A program made the translations under genes and the position numbers. From Bacteroidaceae bacterium (GTDB lineage: Bacteria > Bacteroidota > Bacteroidia > Bacteroidales > Bacteroidaceae): a DNA stretch of 64,000 nucleotides. Shown here piece by piece: positions 54,650 through 62,220 of this stretch (positions within the stretch are counted from its first letter, which is position 1; each line of letters begins with the position of its first letter). The stretch spans positions 1 to 64,000 of the forward strand of contig JAFZFF010000067.1 in NCBI GenBank assembly GCA_017556045.1. The letters run 5' to 3'. The notes beneath the pieces were generated by a model, which ran no database searches, was not told where the DNA came from, and was given only the letters and a program-made list of their open reading frames with translations.

Positions 54650-56536
54650 TCAGTCTGGTATCTCGCTCAGCTCGAGCCAACGCATGGTCTTCTCATCGAG
54701 CTCTTCATTGAGTGCCGAGAGGCGGATAGACTTTGCAGTGAGCTCATCGGCCGCAAGGGTACCCGTGCAGAGAGCCTCCTCGATGGCGACCTTCTCGGCC
54801 TCGAGATCAGCTATGGCTTGCTCTACGGCGGCAAACTCCTGACGCTCCTTGAAGGTTTTCTTCTTGGGTTTATTATCCACAGACTTATATGACTTGGTCT
54901 GCTCGGTAGGCTTCTGTGGCTTAGCATTCTTCTCCTCCGCCTTGCGCTCATCATCCAGCTCCTTCCATGTACGATACTGGGTATAGTTGCCCGGGAAGTC
55001 GCGTATGTCGCCCTGTCCATTGAAGACAAGCAGATGATCTACAATCTTGTCCATGAAGTAGCGGTCGTGGCTCACCACGATGACACATCCGGCAAAGTCG
55101 CGCAGATACTCCTCGAGCACCTGCAGGGTGAGGATATCAAGGTCGTTGGTGGGCTCGTCGAGGATGAGGAAGTTGGGGTTGCGCATGAGCACCGTGCACA
55201 GGTATAGTCGGCGACACTCGCCTCCACTGAGTTTATATACATAGCTGTGTTGCTTCTCGGGTGGGAAGAGGAAGTGCTGGAGAAACTGAGATGCCGTGAG
55301 CTGCTTGCCTCCAGCCATGGGGATGACCTCGGCAATCTCGCGAGCCACGTCGATGACCTTCATCTGCTCGTCAAACTTCAAGCCCTCTTGTGAGTAGTAG
55401 CCAAAGCGTACGGTCTCACCGATATCGAGACGGCCACTATCGGGCGCTATCTGCCCCATGAGTAGCTTGAGGAACGAGCTCTTTCCCGTACCATTGTCGC
55501 CCACGATGCCGAGCTTCTCATAGCGCGAGAAGATGTACGAAAACTTATCGAGGATACAGCGATCGCCAAAGCGGAGCGAGAGCTCGTCGGCCTCGAAGAT
55601 CTTACTGCCTATGTATGAGGACTTCACATTGAGTTGCACGCGATCGTTCGCCACGCGCTGCTTGGCCACCTTCTCGAGTTCGTAGAAGGCCTCTTCGCGG
55701 TAACGTGCCTTGTGGCCACGAGCCTGGGGCATGCGACGCATCCACTCCAGCTCGGTGCGATAGAGGTTGTTGGCACGGACAATCTCGGTGTTGCGTGCCT
55801 CGATGCGTTCTTCGCGCTTCTCGAGGTAGTAGCTATAGTTGCCCTTGTAGGAGTATACCGTGTGGTCGTCGATCTCGATGATCTCGTTACACACGTTGTC
55901 CAAGAAGTAGCGGTCGTGGGTCACCATGAGTAGCGTGGCGGTGCTACGGGTGAGGTAGTCCTCGAGCCACTCGATGAGCGGCAGGTCGAGGTGGTTGGTA
56001 GGCTCGTCGAGGATGAGCATGTCGGGATTGCCGATGAGCACGTTGGCCAGGGCCACACGCTTGAGCTGACCACCCGAGAGAGTCTCTACCTTCTGATTAT
56101 AGTCGGTGATATGTAGCGACGAGAGGATCTGCTTGGCACGCTGCTCATAGTTCCACGCATCAGCATGTTCCATACGGTCGAGCAGGACATCGAGCCCCGG
56201 CGTGCCGGGTGTCTCCAGGCATTGCTCATATTCGCGGATGAGTTGCAGGGTATCGTTGGTCTCATGGAAGCAGGCCTCGAGCACCGTGAGCCCCTCAGGA
56301 TATACGGGGCGCTGGCGCAGGTAGCCCACGCGCAGGTCATTCTTATATACGATGCTGCCCTCGTCGTGTCCCTCGATACCAGCGAGCACATCGAGCAAGG
56401 TACTCTTACCGGCGCCGTTGCGAGCGATGAGTCCCACACGTTGTCCCTGAGCCACACCAAATGATATGCCAGAGAAGAGCACCAGGTCGCCAAACGACTT
56501 GGTAAGCCCATCGACTTGCAGATAGGGTATCAGCAT
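54650..56536 (-). CDS. uup: ABC-F family ATPase, Uup type
   Basis: The 628-residue soluble protein has two ABC ATPase domains: Walker A IARNGAGKSTLL and GDNGTGKSSFL, signatures LSGGQLKR and LSGGECRR, and ILDEPTNHLD/ILDEPTNDLD Walker B parts. A C-terminal coiled coil (about 540-628) is rich in charged residues (KKTFKERQEFAAVEQAIADL), the Uup feature. ABC-F proteins act on ribosomes, not transport; Uup acts in ribosome rescue or assembly. It overlaps the DUF3805 gene by seven bases, so the two are translationally coupled. Confidence 0.93.
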   Translation of the reverse strand: MLIPYLQVDGLTKSFGDLVLFSGISFGVAQGQRVGLIARNGAGKSTLLDVLAGIEGHDEGSIVYKNDLRVGYLRQRPVYPEGLTVLEACFHETNDTLQLIREYEQCLETPGTPGLDVLLDRMEHADAWNYEQRAKQILSSLHITDYNQKVETLSGGQLKRVALANVLIGNPDMLILDEPTNHLDLPLIEWLEDYLTRSTATLLMVTHDRYFLDNVCNEIIEIDDHTVYSYKGNYSYYLEKREERIEARNTEIVRANNLYRTELEWMRRMPQARGHKARYREEAFYELEKVAKQRVANDRVQLNVKSSYIGSKIFEADELSLRFGDRCILDKFSYIFSRYEKLGIVGDNGTGKSSFLKLLMGQIAPDSGRLDIGETVRFGYYSQEGLKFDEQMKVIDVAREIAEVIPMAGGKQLTASQFLQHFLFPPEKQHSYVYKLSGGECRRLYLCTVLMRNPNFLILDEPTNDLDILTLQVLEEYLRDFAGCVIVVSHDRYFMDKIVDHLLVFNGQGDIRDFPGNYTQYRTWKELDDERKAEEKNAKPQKPTEQTKSYKSVDNKPKKKTFKERQEFAAVEQAIADLEAEKVAIEEALCTGTLAADELTAKSIRLSALNEELDEKTMRWLELSEIPD

Positions 56537-57354
56537 GAGGCAGCCTCCTCTATGCGCGCACGTATATCTTCTACTACGTCGGGGATGTTGGCTTCATTGA
56601 GCAGTTCGCCGTGCTTGCCAAAGAGCAGCATGGGGCGCGCCACACAGGTATCTCCATACATGAGCACGGGAGCCTCCACCTTACCATTGATATAGGTATT
56701 CCACTCCAGTCCCTCGATACTCTCGGTGAGCAATGCACACAATACCACACCCATCACAGCACCCGCATCAGAGCCGAGCTGCTTGCCGAGCTCGTCACGC
56801 TGAGCGAGCTTCTGTAGCAGACGTACATTGTAGTCAAAGTCACGGAAGCGCTCCTTGAAGAGCTTCATGCCGAGTTCCTCGATGGTGGCATAGCACGACT
56901 CGATGAGATCTACCTCTGACACACGTACAGGGATATACTGATTATGGAAAGTATCGCGAGGCTGCAATATCTCGAGCGAAGCGATGATGGCATTGACCGT
57001 ACCCAGGTGCTCATCGACGGGAGCCGTAAAGGAGCACTCCACGCAGGTCTGTCCGCATCCTATCGTCCAGCGATGAGTAGTATACTCCACCAACTGCTCG
57101 GTAAAGGACTCGGCACTATAGATGGTCTCCCAACGAGCCACCTTGCTGAGGTGTGCAGAAGGGGCCTTCATGGCTTGGCGCATCATGGTGTCGCCAAACG
57201 AAGACGAAGCATCGCGATAGGCCGAAATACGGAAGTTACCGTCCCACTTTTCGGGATTATAGAAGAGGAAGCAATCGGGTTCCTCACTGAACTCAAACCA
57301 TGCATCGGGGTATGAAAATGCAAACCACGAACCAGGAGATATAAACTTTTTCAT
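56530..57354 (-). CDS. DUF3805/DUF3806-type cytosolic protein
   Basis: The 274-residue protein opens with MKKFISPGSWFAFSYPDAWFEF, an N-terminal half of the DUF3805 type, and has a helical C-terminal DUF3806-like half (ESCYATIEELGMKLFKERFR, DAGAVMGVVLCALLTE). No signal peptide is seen despite the hydrophobic start. Function is unknown. It sits before uup in a seven-base overlap, so it may be linked with ribosome-related work. Family assignment is from memory. It is divergent from rho. Confidence 0.75.
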   Translation of the reverse strand: MKKFISPGSWFAFSYPDAWFEFSEEPDCFLFYNPEKWDGNFRISAYRDASSSFGDTMMRQAMKAPSAHLSKVARWETIYSAESFTEQLVEYTTHRWTIGCGQTCVECSFTAPVDEHLGTVNAIIASLEILQPRDTFHNQYIPVRVSEVDLIESCYATIEELGMKLFKERFRDFDYNVRLLQKLAQRDELGKQLGSDAGAVMGVVLCALLTESIEGLEWNTYINGKVEAPVLMYGDTCVARPMLLFGKHGELLNEANIPDVVEDIRARIEEAASC

Positions 57355-57376
57355 ATCAACAAACGTTTTATTGGCA

Positions 57377-57384
57377 CAAAATTA
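57377..57384 (-). promoter_or_regulatory. -7 promoter element of the DUF3805-uup operon
   Basis: Minus-strand TAATTTTG is a perfect TAnnTTTG match, 23 bases before the start codon. Confidence 0.6.
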
Positions 57385-57426
57385 AAAAAAAATGGGCAAC
57401 ATATTGCCATTATGAAGTAAAATATC

Positions 57427-57434
57427 TACTTTTG
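57427..57434 (+). promoter_or_regulatory. -7 promoter element of rho
   Basis: TACTTTTG matches TAnnTTTG and gives a leader of about 115 bases. Confidence 0.6.
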
Positions 57435-57461
57435 TAGCGTCAAAATCGACATTACACCAAA

Positions 57462-57530
57462 TTTCCCCTATTTATTAACTACTTATCACAGCTCCCTTTT
57501 GGGCAAAATGTGTATCGACGTGTGGGGAAA
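57462..57530 (+). promoter_or_regulatory. Foldable leader of rho
   Basis: TTTCCCC (57462-57468) and GGGGAAA (57524-57530) pair, enclosing a small CCC-TTTT-GGG hairpin. It may affect rho expression, since rho is autoregulated in other bacteria. Support is limited to pairing. Confidence 0.35.
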
Positions 57531-57554
57531 GGGTAAAATCATATACATTTTTCT

Positions 57555-59570
57555 ATGTACAACATCATCCAACTCAACAACAAAGAACTGAGCGAGCTGC
57601 AAGAGATAGCAGCAGAGATGGGCATCAAAGGCCACAAATCGCTCGAACGACAAGACCTCATCTATAGCATCCTCGACGAACAGGCCATTGCAGGTTCGCA
57701 GAAGAAGGCTGCTGCCGAGGAGGCTAAAGGCGATCGTCGCCAGCGCACACGCATCAATAAGAAGGAGGTTGCCAATAAGGTATACTCTGCAGATAAGGAC
57801 AAGGCGGAAAAGATCAATGACACACCAAAGATCGTAGCTACCCCCATCGAGGAGAAGCCCGCACCCGCACCTGCTCCCGCTAAGGAGGAGAAGCAAGCCC
57901 CTACCGCTGAGCCTGCATCCGCAGAAGCTCCTAAGAGCGAGGCTACTGCACCCGCAGAAGGTCCCAAGAAGCGTGGTCGCAAGCCCAAGAACCACAAGGC
58001 ACAAGATCAGGACAATACCGCTAAGGCAGAGACACCTGCTGAGGCACCTGCAGAGGCACCCGCCCAAGAGCAACAGCCCCAGACAGAGGAGGCATCTCAG
58101 CAGCCTAACGCTAAGAAGCGCAACCGCAAGGGTAAGGCACAGAAGGGCCAAGAGGCTGAGCACAAGGAGGTACCCGTATTGCCCGAGCTCACCGATAGCG
58201 AGTCACCCATAGAGCCTGGTACCGAGGACTTCATTGCCATCGAAGACCTGCCCAATGACCCCAGCAAGCTCCCTACCGAATTGGTAGATAAGTTCGCCCC
58301 CAAGAAGGAGGAGACCCAAGAGACCCCTCAGGGACAGGAACAAGAGCAGCGCAAGTTTAAGAACAAGAAGAACAGAGAGCAGGAGCAGTATGAGCGCGAG
58401 CCCCAGCAACAGGAGCCCCAGCGCAAGCCCGAGCCCGAGAAGTACTACGACTTCGAAGACATCATCGAGGTGAGCGGCGTGCTCGAGATCATGCCCGACA
58501 ACTATGGCTTCCTCCGCTCGGCAGACTATAACTACCTCGCTTCGCCCGACGATATCTACGTATCACAGAATCAGATCAAGCTCCACGGCCTCAAGACAGG
58601 TGACGTGGTAGAGGGTACCATCCGTCCCGCACGCGAAGGCGAGAAGTACTTCCCCTTGGTCAAGATACACCGCATCAATGGCCTCAACCCCAATATCGTA
58701 CGTGACCGCGTACCCTTCGAGCACCTCACACCGCTCTTCCCCGATGAGAAGTTCACCCTCTGCAAGGGCTACAACGATAGCCTCTCGGCACGTGTGGTAG
58801 ACCTCTTCTCACCCATCGGTAAGGGTCAGCGTGGCCTCATCGTAGCGCAGCCCAAGACCGGTAAGACCCTCTTGCTCAAGGATATCGCCAATGCCATCGC
58901 GGCTAACCACCCCGAGGTATACATGATCATGTTGCTCATCGATGAGCGTCCTGAGGAGGTGACAGATATGGCTCGTAGCGTCAATGCCGAGGTGATCGCC
59001 TCTACCTTTGACGAGCCAGCTGAGCGCCACGTGAAGATCGCAGGTATCGTACTCGAGAAGGCTAAGCGTATGGTCGAGTGTGGCCACGACGTAGTCATCT
59101 TCCTCGACTCTATCACCCGCCTTGCTCGCGCATACAACACCGTATCGCCCGCATCAGGCAAGATCCTCTCTGGTGGTGTAGATGCCAATGCTCTGCACAA
59201 GCCCAAGCGCTTCTTCGGTGCCGCACGTAACATCGAGAACGGAGGTTCGCTCACCATCATCGCCACTGCCCTCACCGACACTGGCTCTAAGATGGACGAG
59301 GTGATCTTCGAGGAGTTCAAGGGAACAGGTAACATGGAGCTCCAGCTCGATCGTAACCTCTCAAACAAGCGTATCTTCCCCGCGGTGAACATCGTAGCAT
59401 CGAGCACCCGTCGCGACGACCTGCTCCACGACAAGCAGACACTCGATCGCATGTGGATACTCCGCAAGTTCCTCTCAGATATGAACCCCATCGAGGCCAT
59501 GGACTTCACCAAGGGCCGCTTGGAAAACACCAAGAACAACGAGGAGTTCCTCCTGAGCATGAACTCATAA
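57555..59570 (+). CDS. rho: Transcription termination factor Rho with long insertion
   Basis: The 671-residue hexameric ATPase has the N-terminal helical part (1-50: [19 protein letters not shown]), an inserted low-complexity stretch (about 55-290, rich in Ala, Pro, Glu, Lys and Gln), the cold-shock-like RNA-binding domain (about 295-370: [20 protein letters not shown]) and the ATPase with Walker [12 protein letters not shown] (near 435) and Walker [14 protein letters not shown] (near 512). E. coli Rho has about 420 residues, so the insertion accounts for the excess. A similar disordered region in Bacteroides Rho drives phase separation and is needed for gut fitness. Monocistronic, with a strong terminator. 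Confidence 0.96.
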   Translation: MYNIIQLNNKELSELQEIAAEMGIKGHKSLERQDLIYSILDEQAIAGSQKKAAAEEAKGDRRQRTRINKKEVANKVYSADKDKAEKINDTPKIVATPIEEKPAPAPAPAKEEKQAPTAEPASAEAPKSEATAPAEGPKKRGRKPKNHKAQDQDNTAKAETPAEAPAEAPAQEQQPQTEEASQQPNAKKRNRKGKAQKGQEAEHKEVPVLPELTDSESPIEPGTEDFIAIEDLPNDPSKLPTELVDKFAPKKEETQETPQGQEQEQRKFKNKKNREQEQYEREPQQQEPQRKPEPEKYYDFEDIIEVSGVLEIMPDNYGFLRSADYNYLASPDDIYVSQNQIKLHGLKTGDVVEGTIRPAREGEKYFPLVKIHRINGLNPNIVRDRVPFEHLTPLFPDEKFTLCKGYNDSLSARVVDLFSPIGKGQRGLIVAQPKTGKTLLLKDIANAIAANHPEVYMIMLLIDERPEEVTDMARSVNAEVIASTFDEPAERHVKIAGIVLEKAKRMVECGHDVVIFLDSITRLARAYNTVSPASGKILSGGVDANALHKPKRFFGAARNIENGGSLTIIATALTDTGSKMDEVIFEEFKGTGNMELQLDRNLSNKRIFPAVNIVASSTRRDDLLHDKQTLDRMWILRKFLSDMNPIEAMDFTKGRLENTKNNEEFLLSMNS

Positions 59571-59590
59571 CGCCCCCCATACACAAATCT

Positions 59591-59630
59591 AAAGAGGTCG
59601 ACCCATCACGGTGTCGGCCTCTTTTGTTTT
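59591..59630 (+). terminator. Terminator of rho
   Basis: AAAGAGGTCGAC and GTCGGCCTCTTT pair with one wobble around CCATCACGGT, followed by T-rich TGTTTTCC. Confidence 0.82.
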
Positions 59631-59659
59631 CCCCCAAACAGCCTCAGAAGGCATCAGAA

Positions 59660-59730
59660 AAGCATTTTGGGACGAATGATATCGTATTTGGGGCGAGCGA
59701 AAATTCTTTGGGACAGACGTAAAACCTTTG
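59660..59730. repeat. Short TTTGGG-type direct repeats upstream of the SDR gene
   Basis: TTTTGGGACGAATG, TATTTGGGGCGAGCGAAAATT and CTTTGGGACAGACG occur in a row at about 20-26-base spacing before the SDR promoter. The units are imperfect. No protein is encoded. Confidence 0.5.
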
Positions 59731-59745
59731 CGCACGGAATTGTTA

Positions 59746-59753
59746 TACCTTTG
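59746..59753 (+). promoter_or_regulatory. -7 promoter element of the SDR gene
   Basis: TACCTTTG is a perfect TAnnTTTG match, about 50 bases before the start codon. Confidence 0.55.
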
Positions 59754-59802
59754 CAGCGCCTTCAGAAGAGGAGGCAATTTAGAAAAGAAAGAATTAGAAG
59801 AA

Positions 59803-60609
59803 ATGAAGATTAAAGACAGCAATGTGCTTATCACCGGAGGTGCTTCGGGCATAGGCAAGATCATGGGCCGCATGGCCTTGGAGAAGGGCGCAAAGTGCCT
59901 CATCATTTGGGACATCAACGAGCAGAATATAGCAGCTACCATAGAGGAGCTATCAGCAAAGGGCAAGGTGAAGGGCTACCGCGTAGACGTAGGTAGCGTA
60001 GAGGCCATACGCGAGGCTTATGCCACCGTAAAGGAGGAGTGTGGCGATGTAGACATCCTCATCAACAATGCAGGTATCATCACCAGCAACAAGACCTTCG
60101 ACAAGGTGGACATCTCGGAGATCGACCGCACGATGCTCATCAACGCCCTCGCCCCGATGTATGTAGCTCGCGAGATATTGCCCGACATGCTGAGCCGCCA
60201 GCAGGGACACATCTGTAACATCACCTCGGCAGGCGGTATGCTGGGCAATCCGCGCATGGCGGTATATGGTGCCAGCAAGTGGGCTGCTATCGGATGGTCT
60301 GACTCGGTGCGCATCGAGCTACAGGAGCAGAAGAGCAAGGTTCGCGTCACCACCATCACTCCGTACTACATCAATACCGGCATGTTTGACGGTGTGAAGT
60401 CGCCCATCATCCCCGTGCTCAAGCCCGAGTATGTGGCAAAGCGAGTGTTGCGCGCCATCGAGAAGGACCTCATCTTCCGCGGCATCCCCTTCGGCCTTCA
60501 CTTCATCCGCTTCTGGCAGTTTGTGCTCCCGATACCTGTTTTTGACTTTTTCTTCGGAAAAGTCTTTGGTATTTACCACACAATGGATAACTTTGTAGGT
60601 AGAAAGTAA
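59803..60609 (+). CDS. Short-chain dehydrogenase/reductase
   Basis: The start chosen is MKIKDSNVLITGGASGIG (59803); the longer frame begins with TTG. The 268-residue protein has the SDR cofactor motif TGGASGIGK, NNAG, a catalytic Ser in CNITSAGGMLG and YGASK (Tyr near 155). The C-terminal half has aromatic FHFIRFWQFVLPIPVFDFFFG-like residues (near 240), possibly membrane-associated. It is an oxidoreductase of retinol-dehydrogenase-like type; the substrate is unknown, probably a lipophilic alcohol or ketone. The aldehyde dehydrogenase follows in the same direction after an inverted repeat, so an oxidation pair is possible. Confidence 0.88.
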   Translation: MKIKDSNVLITGGASGIGKIMGRMALEKGAKCLIIWDINEQNIAATIEELSAKGKVKGYRVDVGSVEAIREAYATVKEECGDVDILINNAGIITSNKTFDKVDISEIDRTMLINALAPMYVAREILPDMLSRQQGHICNITSAGGMLGNPRMAVYGASKWAAIGWSDSVRIELQEQKSKVRVTTITPYYINTGMFDGVKSPIIPVLKPEYVAKRVLRAIEKDLIFRGIPFGLHFIRFWQFVLPIPVFDFFFGKVFGIYHTMDNFVGRK

Positions 60610-60610
60610 G

Positions 60611-60758
60611 AGAGACCCCCTCAGTCCTATGGACAGCTCCCCCTCTATGGGGAGCAAGGAGTCTACATAGTATTTATTAGTATGCCATGCCCCCACAAAA
60701 GGCATTCCGGAGGCTCTCCCCATAGAGGGGGAGATACCCGAAGGGAGAGGGGGTCTTT
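60611..60758. repeat. Long imperfect inverted repeat between SDR and ALDH genes
   Basis: Arms of 35-40 bases: GAGACCCCCTC ... CAGCTCCCCCTCTATGGGGAG on the left (60611-60650) and GCTCTCCCCATAGAGGGGGAG ... GAGGGGGTC on the right (60712-60757). The right arm ends eight bases before the aldehyde dehydrogenase start. A shorter CCCC-TCTAT-GGGG hairpin repeats within each arm. It resembles G/C-rich palindromes common between genes of this phylum. Confidence 0.7.
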
Positions 60759-60762
60759 AGTC

Positions 60763-62151
60763 ATGTTCACTCAACTCATAGAATCTCAGCGCGCCTACTT
60801 CCATAGTGGTGCAACACTCGATATCAACTTCCGCCTCGCCATGCTCAAGAAGCTGCAAAAGGCACTCTGTAAGTGGGAAAAGGCACTGACCAACGCACTC
60901 TGGGCCGACCTGCACAAGTCATACCAGGAGGCTTACCTCACAGAGCTCAGCATCGTGAAGGCCGAGATCACTGGTCACCTGCGCCACCTGCGTAGCTGGG
61001 CCAAGCCTAAGCGCCGCCCCACCCCTATCAAGATGTTTCCCTCGCGTAGCCGCATCGTGAGCGAGCCTCTGGGCAACACGCTCATCATGGCACCGTGGAA
61101 CTACCCCGTGCAGCTACTGCTCAACCCGCTCGTAGGAGCTATCTCGGCTGGATGCACCGCCGTGCTCAAGCCCTCGCCCTACGTGCCTACCGTATCGGCC
61201 GTGTTGGAGAAGATGATCACCGACACCTTCGAGCCGCAATACGTAGCTATCGTGCAGGGCAACCGCGATGTCAACCAGGCACTGCTCGCCCAGCGCTATG
61301 ACCTCATCTTCTTCACCGGTAGCCCCTCGCTCGGTAAGCTGGTGATGGAGGCCGCATCGAAGCATCTCACTCCCGTCATCCTCGAGCTGGGAGGCAAGAG
61401 CCCCTGCATCGTAGATCGCCATGCCGACATCAAGACGGCGGCCAAGCGCATCGCGTGGGGTAAGACGCTCAACTCGGGTCAGACCTGTATCGCTCCCGAC
61501 TACCTGCTCATCCACGAGGAGGTGAAGGAGCAGTTTATCGAAGCCTTTGCCAAGGCAGTGAAGCAACTCCATGGGGGTGACATCGCCAAGAGCAAGCACT
61601 ATGTACGTATGGTCAACGATCGCGCCTTCGAGCGTGTCAAGGGCTATCTTGCTGAGGGCGACATCCGTTATGGTGGCCGCGCACATGCTGAGGAGCGCTT
61701 CATCGAGCCCACCCTCCTCGACACCCGCATCAGCCTCGCCGACCCCAAGGCCGACGAGCTTGCCAATGCCAAGGGCGTGCTCACCGAGGAGATCTTCGGC
61801 CCCGTATTCCCCATGCTCACCTTCCAACATCTCGACGAGGTGCAGGGCTACATCACCCGCCGCGAGAAGCCACTGGCCTTCTACTACTTCGGTCGCGAGA
61901 CAGATGGCCTCGACCTCATCCGCCGCACCTCATCGGGTGGTGCCTGCATCAACGACACCATCATGCACATCGCCAATGAGCATATCCCCTTCGGCGGCGT
62001 GGGCAACTCGGGCATGGGTGGCTACCATGGCGAAGAGAGCTTCCGCGTGTTCTCACATCGCCGCTCCGTAGTGCTCACAGGCACCTGGATAGACCTTCCC
62101 TTCCGCTACATGCCCTACCGCATGTTTGGCCTGGTAAAGAAGATTGTATAA
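60763..62151 (+). CDS. Aldehyde dehydrogenase, fatty-aldehyde-like
   Basis: The start chosen is MFTQLIESQRAYFHSG (60763); the longer frame runs through the inverted repeat and adds 27 unlikely residues. The 462-residue NAD(P)-dependent enzyme has the catalytic Glu in VILELGGKSP (near 208) and catalytic Cys in NSGQTCIAPDY (near 240). LIMAPWNYPVQLLLNPLVGA is also conserved. Its short length and the N-terminal form place it near class 3/fatty aldehyde dehydrogenases. It probably converts long-chain aldehydes to acids. With the SDR it may form an alcohol-to-acid path. Confidence 0.9.
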   Translation: MFTQLIESQRAYFHSGATLDINFRLAMLKKLQKALCKWEKALTNALWADLHKSYQEAYLTELSIVKAEITGHLRHLRSWAKPKRRPTPIKMFPSRSRIVSEPLGNTLIMAPWNYPVQLLLNPLVGAISAGCTAVLKPSPYVPTVSAVLEKMITDTFEPQYVAIVQGNRDVNQALLAQRYDLIFFTGSPSLGKLVMEAASKHLTPVILELGGKSPCIVDRHADIKTAAKRIAWGKTLNSGQTCIAPDYLLIHEEVKEQFIEAFAKAVKQLHGGDIAKSKHYVRMVNDRAFERVKGYLAEGDIRYGGRAHAEERFIEPTLLDTRISLADPKADELANAKGVLTEEIFGPVFPMLTFQHLDEVQGYITRREKPLAFYYFGRETDGLDLIRRTSSGGACINDTIMHIANEHIPFGGVGNSGMGGYHGEESFRVFSHRRSVVLTGTWIDLPFRYMPYRMFGLVKKIV

Positions 62152-62166
62152 GATTATGTATACGAA

Positions 62167-62204
62167 ATGAGGGCGCGTCAAACGACGTGCCCTCATCTTT
62201 TTTT
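62167..62204 (+). terminator. Terminator of the aldehyde dehydrogenase gene
   Basis: ATGAGGGCGCGTC and GACGTGCCCTCAT pair with one wobble around AAAC, followed by eight bases nearly all T. Confidence 0.9.
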
Positions 62205-62220
62205 GCTCTACACCCATCAA

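Noticed and set aside
57486..58163. 225-codon minus-strand frame rich in Leu and Cys
   Set aside because: It is a shadow of the low-complexity region of rho.
60682..60762. N-terminal extension of the aldehyde dehydrogenase
   Set aside because: It is translated through the inverted repeat (Arg/Gly/His-rich) and is absent from the family.
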